From positions 1-44,489 of IMG/VR virus record IMGVR_UViG_3300029914_000051: a stretch of DNA of 44,489 bases. One strand, written 5' to 3'. How positions within the stretch are numbered: position 1 is the first letter of the stretch; each line of letters begins with the position of its first letter. Both the position numbers and the translations under genes were made by a program. Source of the stretch: a virus. Below are positions 5,856-12,998 of this stretch, piece by piece. Below the pieces are notes generated by a model. That model ran no database searches, was not told the DNA's origin, and was given only the letters and a program-made list of their open reading frames with translations.

Positions 5856-6859
5856 AATACATAATCCTTTTCGATCATTCCCAGTTCTTTACGTCCGGCT
5901 AAGTGCGGACTCCACCAATACACGCCAGTTTTTCTAATTTTAAAGTGCCCTCTTCGCCAGTGCATTCTTACATGCTCGTCTGTTTCGCCGTCCTCTCTAA
6001 TTGCTGCCTTTAACTTGTTGGTTAATACAATAGTTTTATGATCAAATAATGCCAGCTTTCCGTTGCGGATTCTTTTCTTATTTAAAGCTTCAATATTTTC
6101 GTGATCTTGGATTTCTACTGCGTTTTTACAGTTCATAAGGATAAAAAACAATTGAGGAAACAATGTTTCTCCAATCCAATCTGCGGCTGCGGATTGCATA
6201 GACTGAACCATTATCTTTTGATCGAGTTTTCCTCCTTCATACATTGTATTCATGTAATGCGGGAATGGGAAAGGTACAAACATTTCCCCAATTTTTTTCG
6301 CTGCTTCCAATTCGTGCGAAGATAATGTTTCTACCCATTCGGAAATCTTTGCATCCTGTGCTTTCATATACGTACTTGGATCTACCTTTATGCCAGATCC
6401 CAGGTTAATAAGTTCTTCCATCATTTCCGCCCCTTTCTTTTTGTCGTAAACATAAGAAAGAATGCTCATAATCGGCGGCAAAGATGAATCTCTAAAAGAA
6501 TACCCCATCGAAATAAGCAATTCATTTTCGCTCTTTTCTTCTACCAGAAACCCTATTTTCTTTGTTCTGGGTGCTTCGGCCTCTGTGCGTAGATCATCTA
6601 TATTACTGTCGCGTTTTGCCGATGAACTATACTCAATCCACGTTAGGGGGAACGGTGGCCTTGCGAAATTCATACTTTCTAGCATTGATGATGGTTTCTG
6701 CTCTCTAATGTGTCGAGCCATTTCGTAAGCATCGTCGCTCACAACAAATTTATGAGCTTCTATGAACTTCCTGCATAAGGAGCCAATTCCTTCCTTGTCA
6801 TATTTGAAATATGCCCCTACTTTTCCAGTATGGCTCTCGTAAAGTTCATCACACAACAT
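5852..6859 (-). CDS. Conserved phage protein of unknown function next to helicase
   Basis: 335 residues, no named domain recognised. The middle is helical and rich in Phe/Met/Pro (EMFVPFPFPHYMNTMYEGGK). The C-terminus, RMHWRRGHFKIRKTG followed by YWWSPHLAGR, is a motif I associate with conserved phage and prophage hypothetical proteins usually located beside replication genes. It starts four bases after the helicase stop, so the two are one unit. A replisome accessory role is inferred from position only. Confidence 0.75.
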   Translation of the reverse strand: MLCDELYESHTGKVGAYFKYDKEGIGSLCRKFIEAHKFVVSDDAYEMARHIREQKPSSMLESMNFARPPFPLTWIEYSSSAKRDSNIDDLRTEAEAPRTKKIGFLVEEKSENELLISMGYSFRDSSLPPIMSILSYVYDKKKGAEMMEELINLGSGIKVDPSTYMKAQDAKISEWVETLSSHELEAAKKIGEMFVPFPFPHYMNTMYEGGKLDQKIMVQSMQSAAADWIGETLFPQLFFILMNCKNAVEIQDHENIEALNKKRIRNGKLALFDHKTIVLTNKLKAAIREDGETDEHVRMHWRRGHFKIRKTGVYWWSPHLAGRKELGMIEKDYVL

Positions 6860-6862
6860 GCT

Positions 6863-8218
6863 TTATTCCTCCCAATCTATGGGTTGATTCAGTCTTTCCT
6901 CGAAGGCAGCGCGGTAATATTCTATCCTATCCAACGCATAGTAGGTCGATCCATTAGAAGACTCCTGTTTACGTGTTAGTCTAAGCTCGTTTTTCTCAAG
7001 TCCGGCGTATTCGTTGATATTCCTCGCCAGCCATATAGAAGTTTTTGGGTGCTTAACTCTCGCCTGTTCGCCCCATTTTATATAGGCTTCAAAGAACTCA
7101 TTACATCCTATCGTTGGGTTAAGCGGATTTGTGTCCCACGGATTTGCTGCCCCTATACGGCGCGTCAATAATACCTCGTGCCACCATTTTAATTCGTCTG
7201 CTATGCCGTTGAGTTTTTGATCTAAAAGAGCGTTTGTTTTAGGAACATCCGAAAAAATATTTTCGTCATATTTTCTATTTAAAAAGAAACTCAGTAAAGC
7301 CTTATATCCGGCATTGTTATCGTCGGTTAGTTGCTTTTCGATTGCTGCGAAATAGGGGCGGTTTCTTATTGCGTTTTCCGCTACGTCCAGAACGCAAAAT
7401 CGCCGTGCTGTGGCATTAGCTGGTACTGCCCACGTCGAATTAGTGGCCATGATAAAGCGGATATAGCTGCGTTTAAAATCGGCGTCCTTGTTTTTCCCTT
7501 CGATGTTCAAATAAGGTTCAGTTATCATGCCATACAAAGCGCCCTTTGCTTGCTGATCGCCGCCCCAAAAAGCCTCGTCAACAAAGGCTAAAAGTTTGTA
7601 TTGCAATTGTGCGTTGAATTTTCCCACAAGCTGTTGTGATTGCAAGATGTGGACGTAATTAGCTTGGTTGATAAGGTTTGATACTGTGGTAGCGAATCGG
7701 CCCTTACCCGTGCCCTCTGCTGAACTTCTTAGCACAAGAGCAACCCCGTTTTTACGTTCTGGACGTTGGAACATGTCAGCAAGCCAGTCTAGCACCCACG
7801 AATAAAGGTAATCCTCCCCGCTGCATATATTTGTCTTGACGTGATCGAGAAATAAATCAAATTTCCCGCCCTCTTTTGGCTCAAATTTGAAGCCCCTCCA
7901 TAGGTTGTATGAACTGCTGTCCAGCTCAATATTCGGCGCAAAATCCACCGATTCATATTGTCTGCGCTGTTTCCATGATAGCCATGAAGAAGCTATCTTC
8001 TTTCTGCTTGGCTTTTTTGATTCTTCTTCCTCTGTGGTCGGCGCTTCTTCTTCAACGAATATGTTGTCCAGTAGGGTTTTGAAGTCATTAACCGACAAAT
8101 AACGCGGAATATCCTGCGAAAAATCTGCAATCCGCACAAGGCCGCCGATGCAAACAACGGCAAACCGTTTGTTCATATCATTAAGCGCGATAGTCCTAGC
8201 ACTGGATGTTTTTGCCAT
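6863..8218 (-). CDS. D5/SF3-type replicative helicase (DUF5906-like)
   Basis: 451 residues. The ATPase core has a Walker A loop SSAEGTGKGR (about 165-174), Walker B LLAFVDEAFW (about 209-218), a sensor FIMATNS (about 255-261) and an Arg-finger-like ATARRFCVLD. This is the arrangement of virus-type primase-helicases that unwind the fork as hexamers. The first 150 residues contain no visible primase motifs, so this is helicase-only. An acidic stretch (EEEAPTTEEEESKK) lies at about 56-70. The C-terminal part (NPTIGCNEFFEAYIKWGEQA) resembles the winged-helix region of D5 proteins. A DNA polymerase is not encoded in the window, so host replication proteins are probably used. Confidence 0.9.
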   Translation of the reverse strand: MAKTSSARTIALNDMNKRFAVVCIGGLVRIADFSQDIPRYLSVNDFKTLLDNIFVEEEAPTTEEEESKKPSRKKIASSWLSWKQRRQYESVDFAPNIELDSSSYNLWRGFKFEPKEGGKFDLFLDHVKTNICSGEDYLYSWVLDWLADMFQRPERKNGVALVLRSSAEGTGKGRFATTVSNLINQANYVHILQSQQLVGKFNAQLQYKLLAFVDEAFWGGDQQAKGALYGMITEPYLNIEGKNKDADFKRSYIRFIMATNSTWAVPANATARRFCVLDVAENAIRNRPYFAAIEKQLTDDNNAGYKALLSFFLNRKYDENIFSDVPKTNALLDQKLNGIADELKWWHEVLLTRRIGAANPWDTNPLNPTIGCNEFFEAYIKWGEQARVKHPKTSIWLARNINEYAGLEKNELRLTRKQESSNGSTYYALDRIEYYRAAFEERLNQPIDWEE

Positions 8219-8227
8219 ACCTCGCCC

Positions 8228-8407
8228 CTATTTCATGAGGCGCAGGAATGTCGAAACTTTGTAAGATTTGTTGCGGGTTTTCCAGCGTGTGATAGTAGCT
8301 GGCGAAACACCTGCCTGAGTGCAGAGAACAGAAACCGATATTTTAAGCTTTTTGGCACGTTTTGCGACTAATTCAACGGCTTCACTAACGCTAATCGGAA
8401 TATACAT
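8228..8407 (-). CDS. Small Cro/CI-like helix-turn-helix protein
   Basis: 59 residues with a helix-turn-helix of the lambda-repressor type: KLKISVSVLCTQAGVSPATI then TRWKTRN, in which the second helix (SPATITRWK) would read DNA. It has no dimerisation domain beyond the last helix, so it is Cro-sized. A promoter-like sequence (8440-8469) lies just upstream, and it ends nine bases before the helicase start. It may regulate that replication block. The ribosome binding site is weak. Confidence 0.7.
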   Translation of the reverse strand: MYIPISVSEAVELVAKRAKKLKISVSVLCTQAGVSPATITRWKTRNKSYKVSTFLRLMK

Positions 8408-8439
8408 GGGGAACTTTCAACTGGCGGGGTTCTACGCTC

Positions 8440-8469
8440 AATATATATCCAATTCTTTCCTTTGGTCAA
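8440..8469 (-). promoter_or_regulatory. Probable leftward promoter for HTH/helicase operon
   Basis: Minus strand -35 TTGACC (8464-8469) with TATATT at 8440-8445 (18-base spacer), or TATATA at 16. It lies in the only gap of note between 8559 and 5532. The remainder of the gap (8470-8558) is AT-rich with no gene that I can support. Confidence 0.45.
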
Positions 8470-8558
8470 AAACATTATTTATTTCTTATACGGAATGATT
8501 TTTTGTTTTTATCGTCATTGGGTAGTGTGATAACCTGATTGTCCGTCAACCATTTGTG

Positions 8559-8987
8559 TCAAGAGGAAATTGCCTTGTATTCAAAAACCACGCGCTTGCC
8601 ATTTCGCTTCATATTTTGGCGGCACTGTCTTAGCTCGATCTCACCTTTTCGAGCAAGCTTCATGAGTGCCATATGTACGTTTTTCGATTGTACAGTATCA
8701 TCAAGCTGCTGAATAACCGCTAGAACTTCGTGCGCGGTCATCCAGCAAAAGTCTGGCAAGTGGTCGCGGATTAGCTGCGTTATGGTTTGTCGTATCTGTT
8801 TGCGTGGCGCAAACTCGCGGATTGGCGGTTGTTCGGGCTGCGGTAGTACGCAAGTTATAGGAGGTTCAACGTATGCGCGGCGCTCTGACCTGCGTACATT
8901 GTTAGCACCATGCCAGTTATAGTTGGCGCGGTTAACGATCAGGGATTTAAACGCTCGTCGTTCTCTCCCGCTGCGCCGTTCGATCAT
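8559..8987 (-). CDS. Hypothetical protein with winged-helix-like C-terminus
   Basis: 142 residues from the ATG at 8987, chosen because it forms an ATGA overlap with the stop of the zinc-ribbon gene (8984-9151). The N-terminal half is very basic (IERRSGRERRAFKS; NNVRRSERRAY). The C-terminal half, WMTAHEVLAVIQQLDDTV then NVHMALMKLARKGEIELRQC, looks like a small winged helix with a wing ending in the basic stretch RNGKRVVFEY. It is likely DNA-binding and last in the compact early chain. Confidence 0.7.
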   Translation of the reverse strand: MIERRSGRERRAFKSLIVNRANYNWHGANNVRRSERRAYVEPPITCVLPQPEQPPIREFAPRKQIRQTITQLIRDHLPDFCWMTAHEVLAVIQQLDDTVQSKNVHMALMKLARKGEIELRQCRQNMKRNGKRVVFEYKAISS

Positions 8988-9151
8988 TCCGACTCGCGTG
9001 GGTCTATGCACATTTGCGCCAAGCTAGGCTGTTTGCAATTCTCGCACCTTTCCCATTTCAATGTGCGGTAACTATCGAAGCATCTGCACTGGGCAATAAC
9101 CGTATAACAACGGTCACATTTGATAATGAAGTGCTTATGTGGGTTAATCAT
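8984..9151 (-). CDS. Small zinc-ribbon protein, 55 aa
   Basis: A short gene with cysteine pairs IKCDRCYTV, QCRC and ERCENCK, enough to hold one zinc ion. It overlaps the preceding gene's stop by 8 bases (ATGATTAA) and the next gene's start by ATGA. Composition and couplings support a real gene despite its size. Function unknown. Confidence 0.65.
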   Translation of the reverse strand: MINPHKHFIIKCDRCYTVIAQCRCFDSYRTLKWERCENCKQPSLAQMCIDPRESE

Positions 9152-9491
9152 CGTTCGGCTGGCTCATTTCTGCGAAGGTTTTTGCATGTCCTCCGTCCTC
9201 TAGCTTTTTAATGGCGATTCGGCACGCGACGATCACGGCTTCGCTAGGATTATCACGCTCTAGTTCTGCGTCAAGTTGTTCGTGTGTCCAGTGCAAGAGA
9301 CTCATGTGGTCAGTCATTTCCCGCCCTCCACTTCCGCCCTCCACTTTCAAAACCGAGCCATTATGCAAAGCCTGTTCACGCTCGGCTAGATACCGGCGCG
9401 AATATACGCCAAGAATGCGCCCGTCTGCTGCGTATAGGCGAAACCTTAAAGCGTTCCGTTTGCGGCGGGATCGTGATGGGTGGTTACTCAT
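9144..9491 (-). CDS. Hypothetical protein, 115 aa, with possible internal start
   Basis: A basic N-terminal half (RSRRKRNALRFRLYAADGR) joined by a Gly/Glu linker (VEGGSGGRE) to an acidic helical half (MTDHMSLLHWTHEQLDAELE). The linker DNA is a near-perfect tandem repeat of GTGGAGGGCGGAA. Its second copy provides a strong Shine-Dalgarno just before the in-frame ATG of MTDHM, so a 57-residue C-terminal product might also be made. The start at 9491 overlaps the preceding stop by 8 bases. Confidence 0.65.
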   Translation of the reverse strand: MSNHPSRSRRKRNALRFRLYAADGRILGVYSRRYLAEREQALHNGSVLKVEGGSGGREMTDHMSLLHWTHEQLDAELERDNPSEAVIVACRIAIKKLEDGGHAKTFAEMSQPNDD

Positions 9492-9666
9492 TCATTCCCC
9501 TAACAATCTTTCGCATTTTCTTCTGCAATCGTGCGCTTCTGTTTTTCTTGTACGGTATGCCTAGCACGACATAATCTTGGCACTTAATCATAAGTGTTAA
9601 AAGATCAGGCGGTTCAGTACCTTCATATGGGTTATCAATGTTAGTTAGCTTGTGAATTTCTCTCAT
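9484..9666 (-). CDS. Hypothetical protein, 60 aa
   Basis: The start at 9666 forms an ATGA overlap with the stop of the ASCH-like gene. The C-terminus is basic (KKNRSARLQKKMRKIVRG). The N-terminal part MREIHKLTNIDNPYEGTEPP gives no family match. It is part of the coupled early chain. Confidence 0.63.
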   Translation of the reverse strand: MREIHKLTNIDNPYEGTEPPDLLTLMIKCQDYVVLGIPYKKNRSARLQKKMRKIVRGMNE

Positions 9667-10019
9667 TTCGGCAACCATGCATGTATCCAGCCGCGATAGG
9701 GCAATCCGTATTCGTGGCGAAAGAACTCCAAGAAATCTTGCGCGTTCTTAAAACCTTCTTGAATATGTAAAACACTGGCTGGATGGATATTGCCTTCGAT
9801 CTTGCCAATAATTGCCCATATGTCAGGCTCACGGATCATAATTGGCGCGACACCAATGCAAAGCGCGTCCATGAGCTTACGGCATTTCTTAGTGCGCAAC
9901 CCCGTGTATAGCTGCATCGTGTCGCCAACCTCGCAACGCTTGGTCGAACGAATAGTCGATAGCTTTTCGCCAGCGAGGATTTTAGGCACGAATATGGGTT
10001 TGAAGGAAAAGGCGGTCAT
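9663..10019 (-). CDS. ASCH/PUA-like domain protein
   Basis: 118 residues resembling phage ASCH domains, a PUA-like beta barrel thought to bind RNA or modified nucleotides: FSFKPIFVPKILAGEKLSTI, then TKRCEVGDTMQLYTGLRTKK (about residues 26-45), with the Thr-Ile-Arg and Gly-Asp turns typical of the family. It ends in aromatic RGWIHAWLPK. Specificity cannot be read from sequence. The start is ATGA-coupled to the gene above. Confidence 0.75.
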   Translation of the reverse strand: MTAFSFKPIFVPKILAGEKLSTIRSTKRCEVGDTMQLYTGLRTKKCRKLMDALCIGVAPIMIREPDIWAIIGKIEGNIHPASVLHIQEGFKNAQDFLEFFRHEYGLPYRGWIHAWLPK

Positions 10020-10222
10020 AAATCCCCTCTATCTGGCATTTTGGGTAAAGTCATCCAACCTCTAGCTTTATGCCAATCAAGATATGAATCTCCTTCATTC
10101 TCAAAATGTCCAAGTTCTTGTTCCCACCTATAAATCGCATAAAGTCCCTTTCCATAGACAAGAAAAGGCTTGCCGTCCCGTGGTGCTGTATCCATTGTTT
10201 GCCAATCTTCTTGGATTATCAT
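10016..10222 (-). CDS. DUF551-like small protein, 68 aa
   Basis: I chose the ATG at 10222 because it overlaps the preceding stop as ATGA and has a purine-rich GGGGTGG before it. The sequence DWQTMDTAPRDGKPFLVYG is the hallmark opening of a widespread family of short phage proteins (DUF551-like) of unknown role. The rest (IYRWEQELGHF ... ARGWMTLP) fits its single small domain. Confidence 0.68.
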   Translation of the reverse strand: MIIQEDWQTMDTAPRDGKPFLVYGKGLYAIYRWEQELGHFENEGDSYLDWHKARGWMTLPKMPDRGDL

Positions 10223-10377
10223 GCGCCCACCCCGAATTGCCCGTTGTCCATTTCTTCCTGCTCCTGCGCTAACCATATGCACTCGTCGCAATACGGGTAG
10301 TCTTTGTTAACCGATGTTGCGTGGGCTAGTTCGTGATCTAGCCATATGCCGCATTCTTTGCATGTGAGCATGGTCAT
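10219..10377 (-). CDS. Small zinc-finger protein, 52 aa
   Basis: Two CxxC pairs (LTCKECGIW and YPYCDECIW) about 30 residues apart form a likely zinc site, followed by an acidic tail. It is ATGA-coupled at both ends. Function unknown; the second such knuckle protein in this chain. Confidence 0.65.
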   Translation of the reverse strand: MTMLTCKECGIWLDHELAHATSVNKDYPYCDECIWLAQEQEEMDNGQFGVGA

Positions 10378-10706
10378 GACATTAACTCCCTCAACAATTC
10401 ATCATCGCTCATTTCGATTTCTTCAGGGATAACAATGCCCTTTTTGGCAAGAAACTTCTTTTCCCCGTCCAGTTCTTTTTGAGCTTGTTTAACTTGTGTT
10501 TCCCGAAACACTCGCTCTTTTTCGTTCACGGCATGAAACAAGCGTGTTTTTTCGCGGTTTAATCTGGCTTCGATTGCGCGAAGGTGGGATAGGTCAACCT
10601 TTTGTTCAAGGCTAAGATGAAAGGCGTCAGCGCGAGCTTTGTTGTAAGCTTTATCAGCGGCGTTTAGCTTGGCCGCAGTTTCGGGGTTATTGGTAAGCCA
10701 AGTCAT
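10374..10706 (-). CDS. Coiled-coil hypothetical protein, 110 aa
   Basis: The ATG at 10706 is preferred because it forms ATGA with the preceding stop; an in-frame ATG 48 bases further up lies inside that gene. Residues 15-85 are a long charged helix (RAIEARLNREKTRLFHAVNE ... ERVFRETQVKQAQKELDG), probably a coiled coil, ending in an acidic MSDDELLRELMS. No enzyme motif. Confidence 0.65.
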   Translation of the reverse strand: MTWLTNNPETAAKLNAADKAYNKARADAFHLSLEQKVDLSHLRAIEARLNREKTRLFHAVNEKERVFRETQVKQAQKELDGEKKFLAKKGIVIPEEIEMSDDELLRELMS

Positions 10707-10864
10707 GATTGCACCATGCTTTCGGCGATATTGTCGCGTTGCTGAATTGTCCAAAACTCCCGCCAGTCCGGGTTAAGCTTTTCCAATGTGGCGCAAGCTT
10801 CGATAAACGTTTTACAAGGCGGATACGTATTGCCAATTTCTTCGCATTCTGTGACTTCAATCAT
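10703..10864 (-). CDS. Hypothetical protein, 53 aa
   Basis: A short gene (MIEVTECEEIGNTYPPC ...) with ATGA overlaps at both ends, which is the main evidence for it. Trp- and charge-rich second half (LNPDWREFWTIQQRDNI). No family recognised. Confidence 0.6.
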   Translation of the reverse strand: MIEVTECEEIGNTYPPCKTFIEACATLEKLNPDWREFWTIQQRDNIAESMVQS

Positions 10865-11049
10865 GATTGCACCTGTAAGCGAGTGAATTTATCAAGCGAG
10901 ACGTAGCTATAGGCTTTGCCAGCGGTCAAAAACTCTTTTTCTGTCCCGATAAAAGAGGCGCTTTCACTTTTGAAAACTTGTTCGAACGTGAAGGGCTTTG
11001 TTTGCTTAACCCCGGTAAGTTTGGCGTCATTCGGTAATTGAATAAGCAT
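10861..11049 (-). CDS. Hypothetical protein, 62 aa
   Basis: The start at 11049 is fixed by a perfect AGGAGG in the end of the preceding gene, eight bases away. The product (MLIQLPNDAKLTGVKQTKPF ...) looks like a small beta-rich domain. No family recognised. Confidence 0.65.
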   Translation of the reverse strand: MLIQLPNDAKLTGVKQTKPFTFEQVFKSESASFIGTEKEFLTAGKAYSYVSLDKFTRLQVQS

Positions 11050-11051
11050 GG

Positions 11052-11204
11052 CTAGACCTCCTGATAGATTGTTACGCAATGCCAGCCTGGATAGGCGTCT
11101 AAAGCCTGTTCTTCCGCATGGTCAGCGTCATCGGCATCGCAAGGAAAATAAAGCGGTGTTTCGTTATCTTCGCTTAGTTGCATCATGATGATAAAGCGTT
11201 TCAT
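11052..11204 (-). CDS. Hypothetical protein, 50 aa
   Basis: MKRFIIMMQLSEDNETPLYF, an acidic middle (CDADDADHAEEQALDAYPG) and a beta-like end. It looks like a single small alpha/beta domain. The start overlaps the preceding stop (ATGA), and its last codons carry the Shine-Dalgarno of the next gene. Function unknown. Confidence 0.64.
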   Translation of the reverse strand: MKRFIIMMQLSEDNETPLYFPCDADDADHAEEQALDAYPGWHCVTIYQEV

Positions 11205-11437
11205 GCCGTCACCGTTGTTTCAAAAGCCGTTACGACAACATGACCGCCCTTGCGTTGATAGTTAAGCTCAACGTGTTTGCCGTTGCCTTGGTAAATATCG
11301 CCCCAGCTTTCAACGCCCATGTCGCAATCAATGCCATAGCCACCTGTGAATGCCAGGTTGTGGTTTTTAATTAATCCCACGATATAGGCAGCGGCGGTAT
11401 CAATCGTTAGGGGTATTGCTTTGCATGTTCTGGTCAT
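11201..11437 (-). CDS. Hypothetical protein, 78 aa
   Basis: The start at 11437 (MTRTCKAIPLTIDTAAAYIV) has AAGGCGG at good spacing; longer in-frame starts lie inside the preceding gene. The product seems alpha/beta with a Gly-rich turn (AFTGGYGIDCDMGVESWGD). ATGA overlap with the next gene. No family recognised. Confidence 0.65.
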   Translation of the reverse strand: MTRTCKAIPLTIDTAAAYIVGLIKNHNLAFTGGYGIDCDMGVESWGDIYQGNGKHVELNYQRKGGHVVVTAFETTVTA

Positions 11438-11438
11438 T

Positions 11439-11603
11439 TTAAGCCGCCTTTCCATGTTCAAGTTTAAGAGAACGTAAGTTCAACATCGTAGCCAGCTCAT
11501 AAGCTTGCAGGATGGTCAGCCCTGCTCCTACCGTCTCGCGGGTGCTCGTATCTATCACGAGGAAACGATGCGGCATTGGGGCGCGTTGTAGAGCGTATTT
11601 CAT
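11439..11603 (-). CDS. Small protein overlapping the ArdC-like C-terminus
   Basis: A 54-codon frame (MKYALQRAPMPHRFLVIDTS ... TRETVGAGLTILQAYELATM) with GAGG seven bases before its ATG. Its first 107 bases overlap the end of the ArdC-like gene in another frame. It reads like a folded small protein, whereas the overlapping ArdC tail is Arg/Pro-rich and low in information, so this frame may be the ancestral one. The stop falls just inside the next gene's Shine-Dalgarno region. Confidence 0.5.
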   Translation of the reverse strand: MKYALQRAPMPHRFLVIDTSTRETVGAGLTILQAYELATMLNLRSLKLEHGKAA

Positions 11604-12360
11604 GCGGCCTCGCCTTCAATATCGCGTCCACGGCGCTAAATACCTTCCCATACCGTACCTTTTCCCCTGCGTTGCCGCTGTTCCAGTTGGCGATATAACC
11701 GCGCGAGTATTCCAGCCCTTCGGTGATGCCAAGAACGGAAAGCACGACATAAGCGGTTAGCTCGGCCTCTACTTCGATAACGGTGTTGGGAAGTTCGGCG
11801 CTGTCGGCAAGCAAAACATCATCGGCATGTAGCAAACAGTGCGCGATTTCGTGCAAGTGGGTTTTAAGGGGATTAGCTGCCAGTGCGCTAACGGCGATTG
11901 TTTTTGCATTCGGCTTTGCGTATCCCTGCGCGTTGCCATTGACCGTTGAAAAATGCTCGGTTGTTATGCCTAGCCCGACAAGTGCGTTTGCCATATCAAA
12001 GCTTGGCGTTTCCGGCATAACATAGTCATCGCCTTCGGTCTGGCTCAATCCGAACCAGTTATTCCGGCGAATGAAGAACATGCCGTTAACTTCGCCCGAA
12101 ACTTTGTCCTTCGACACGCAAGGCATTAGCAACGCGATGGCCTTCGAGCCTTTTTTAACTTGGCGACCTAATTCTTTCCACCCGTTATAAGTGTTAATCG
12201 GTTCGGCTTGTGCAAGCTGCATGATCGCTAAGAACTGATTACCGATTGAATAGCGGTGGAAGTAACGATAAGCGGCGCAAAGCTTGCCTGATTGCGTCAA
12301 GGTTTCTTTGGCAATGGCTTCGTAGTTGTGGGAATTGGAAGAAGTGGAATTATCTGACAT
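11497..12360 (-). CDS. ArdC-like antirestriction protein with metallopeptidase motif
   Basis: 287 residues. The N-terminal ArdC domain (about 10-105) binds single-stranded DNA in plasmid relatives: SIGNQFLAIMQ, TYNGWKELGRQVKKGSKAIA at about 57-76, and FFIRRNNWFGLSQTEG. A zinc-peptidase-like region follows with HEIAH at 170-174 and a third ligand in EVEAELTAY at about 196-204. Plasmid ArdC protects incoming DNA from restriction; the same early role fits here because it has its own promoter near the top of the leftward operon. The last 35 residues (from about 253) are Arg/Pro-rich and lie entirely over another gene, so they may be an acquired tail. GGAG nine bases before the ATG. Confidence 0.88.
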   Translation of the reverse strand: MSDNSTSSNSHNYEAIAKETLTQSGKLCAAYRYFHRYSIGNQFLAIMQLAQAEPINTYNGWKELGRQVKKGSKAIALLMPCVSKDKVSGEVNGMFFIRRNNWFGLSQTEGDDYVMPETPSFDMANALVGLGITTEHFSTVNGNAQGYAKPNAKTIAVSALAANPLKTHLHEIAHCLLHADDVLLADSAELPNTVIEVEAELTAYVVLSVLGITEGLEYSRGYIANWNSGNAGEKVRYGKVFSAVDAILKARPHEIRSTTRPNAASFPRDRYEHPRDGRSRADHPASL

Positions 12361-12412
12361 GGTATCTACTCCAGCCCCTGATTTCCCGAGGCGCGGTCTC
12401 GCTTATGACTGC

Positions 12413-12441
12413 ATCTTATCCCACAATTTACCGTCTGTAAA
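12413..12441 (-). promoter_or_regulatory. Leftward promoter for the ArdC-like operon
   Basis: Minus strand -35 TTTACA (12436-12441), 17-base spacer, -10 TAAGAT (12413-12418). It lies about 50 bases upstream of the ArdC-like start and probably drives the whole compact chain down to 8559. The rest of the 12361-12498 gap shows no gene. Confidence 0.6.
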
Positions 12442-12498
12442 GCATAATCGCCATGTTAGTATTCAATAATTACAACACGTTAGAAGAAAGCAATAAAA

Positions 12499-12720
12499 TT
12501 ACTTAGTACGCTTTATCAGCAAGCCCATTATGCCGTTTTCCATTACAGTTTTTGTTTTAAAACGCTTGTCTGTCCGATAGTTCCAATTTCTAAGCGTGCA
12601 TCGCATTTTATTGAAATACTCCTTTGAACCCACACGAAAGGCAATAAATTGAGCGTGTCCTAGTTCCCACTGCCCAAAATGGTATTTCCTGCTTCGGTTT
12701 GATCTTTCTGGCTTGTTCAT
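12499..12720 (-). CDS. Small protein, second of two tandem paralogues
   Basis: 73 residues from the ATG at 12720, which overlaps the preceding stop as ATGA. It shares with the preceding gene a pattern of aromatic and basic positions: FGQWELGHAQF versus FKNWQIGQTEF, and KRFKTKTVMENGIMGLLIKR versus KKFRTKKTMENGVMGTRVWR. Both are exactly 73 residues long. The C-terminal K-F-x-T-K-x-MENG motif looks like a strand-turn of a DNA-binding wing, but the family is not known to me. First operon after the control region, so probably immediate early. Confidence 0.65.
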   Translation of the reverse strand: MNKPERSNRSRKYHFGQWELGHAQFIAFRVGSKEYFNKMRCTLRNWNYRTDKRFKTKTVMENGIMGLLIKRTK

Positions 12721-12938
12721 TCTACCCGCCACACTCTCGTTCCCATTACACCGTTCTCCATTGTCTTTTTGGTTCTGAATTTCTTTTTTGTTCTTGATGC
12801 CCAACACTGAGCCGCGCCGGTGGTGTTCCTCCCGTCTTCTGGAAAGAATTCCGTTTGACCGATTTGCCAGTTTTTAAAAGGCCAATGCCTGATAGGCGGC
12901 GGCGGTGGTACTTTTGACCAGTCTATCTCAAAAGCCAT
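12717..12938 (-). CDS. Small protein, first of two tandem paralogues
   Basis: 73 residues from the ATG at 12938 (AAGGA seven bases upstream). It has a Pro run (VPPPPPI) near the N-terminus, then the domain shared with the next gene: FKNWQIGQTEF ... AQCWASRTKKKFRTKKTMEN ... RVWRVE. It is the first gene of the leftward transcript starting in the control region. Likely a regulator or host-takeover protein by position only. Confidence 0.65.
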   Translation of the reverse strand: MAFEIDWSKVPPPPPIRHWPFKNWQIGQTEFFPEDGRNTTGAAQCWASRTKKKFRTKKTMENGVMGTRVWRVE

Positions 12939-12968
12939 ATAAAATCCTTTCATTACAGTTATTTAGGC

Positions 12969-12998
12969 ATTATTACCACAATAAACTACATTGTGCAA
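12969..12998 (-). promoter_or_regulatory. Candidate leftward early promoter
   Basis: Minus strand -35 TTGCAC (12993-12998), 18-base spacer, -10 AATAAT (12969-12974, five of six). It is directly upstream of the tandem 73-aa genes. Its spacer holds the ACTACATT arm, and its -10 touches a TTTAGGCA site. Confidence 0.4.
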
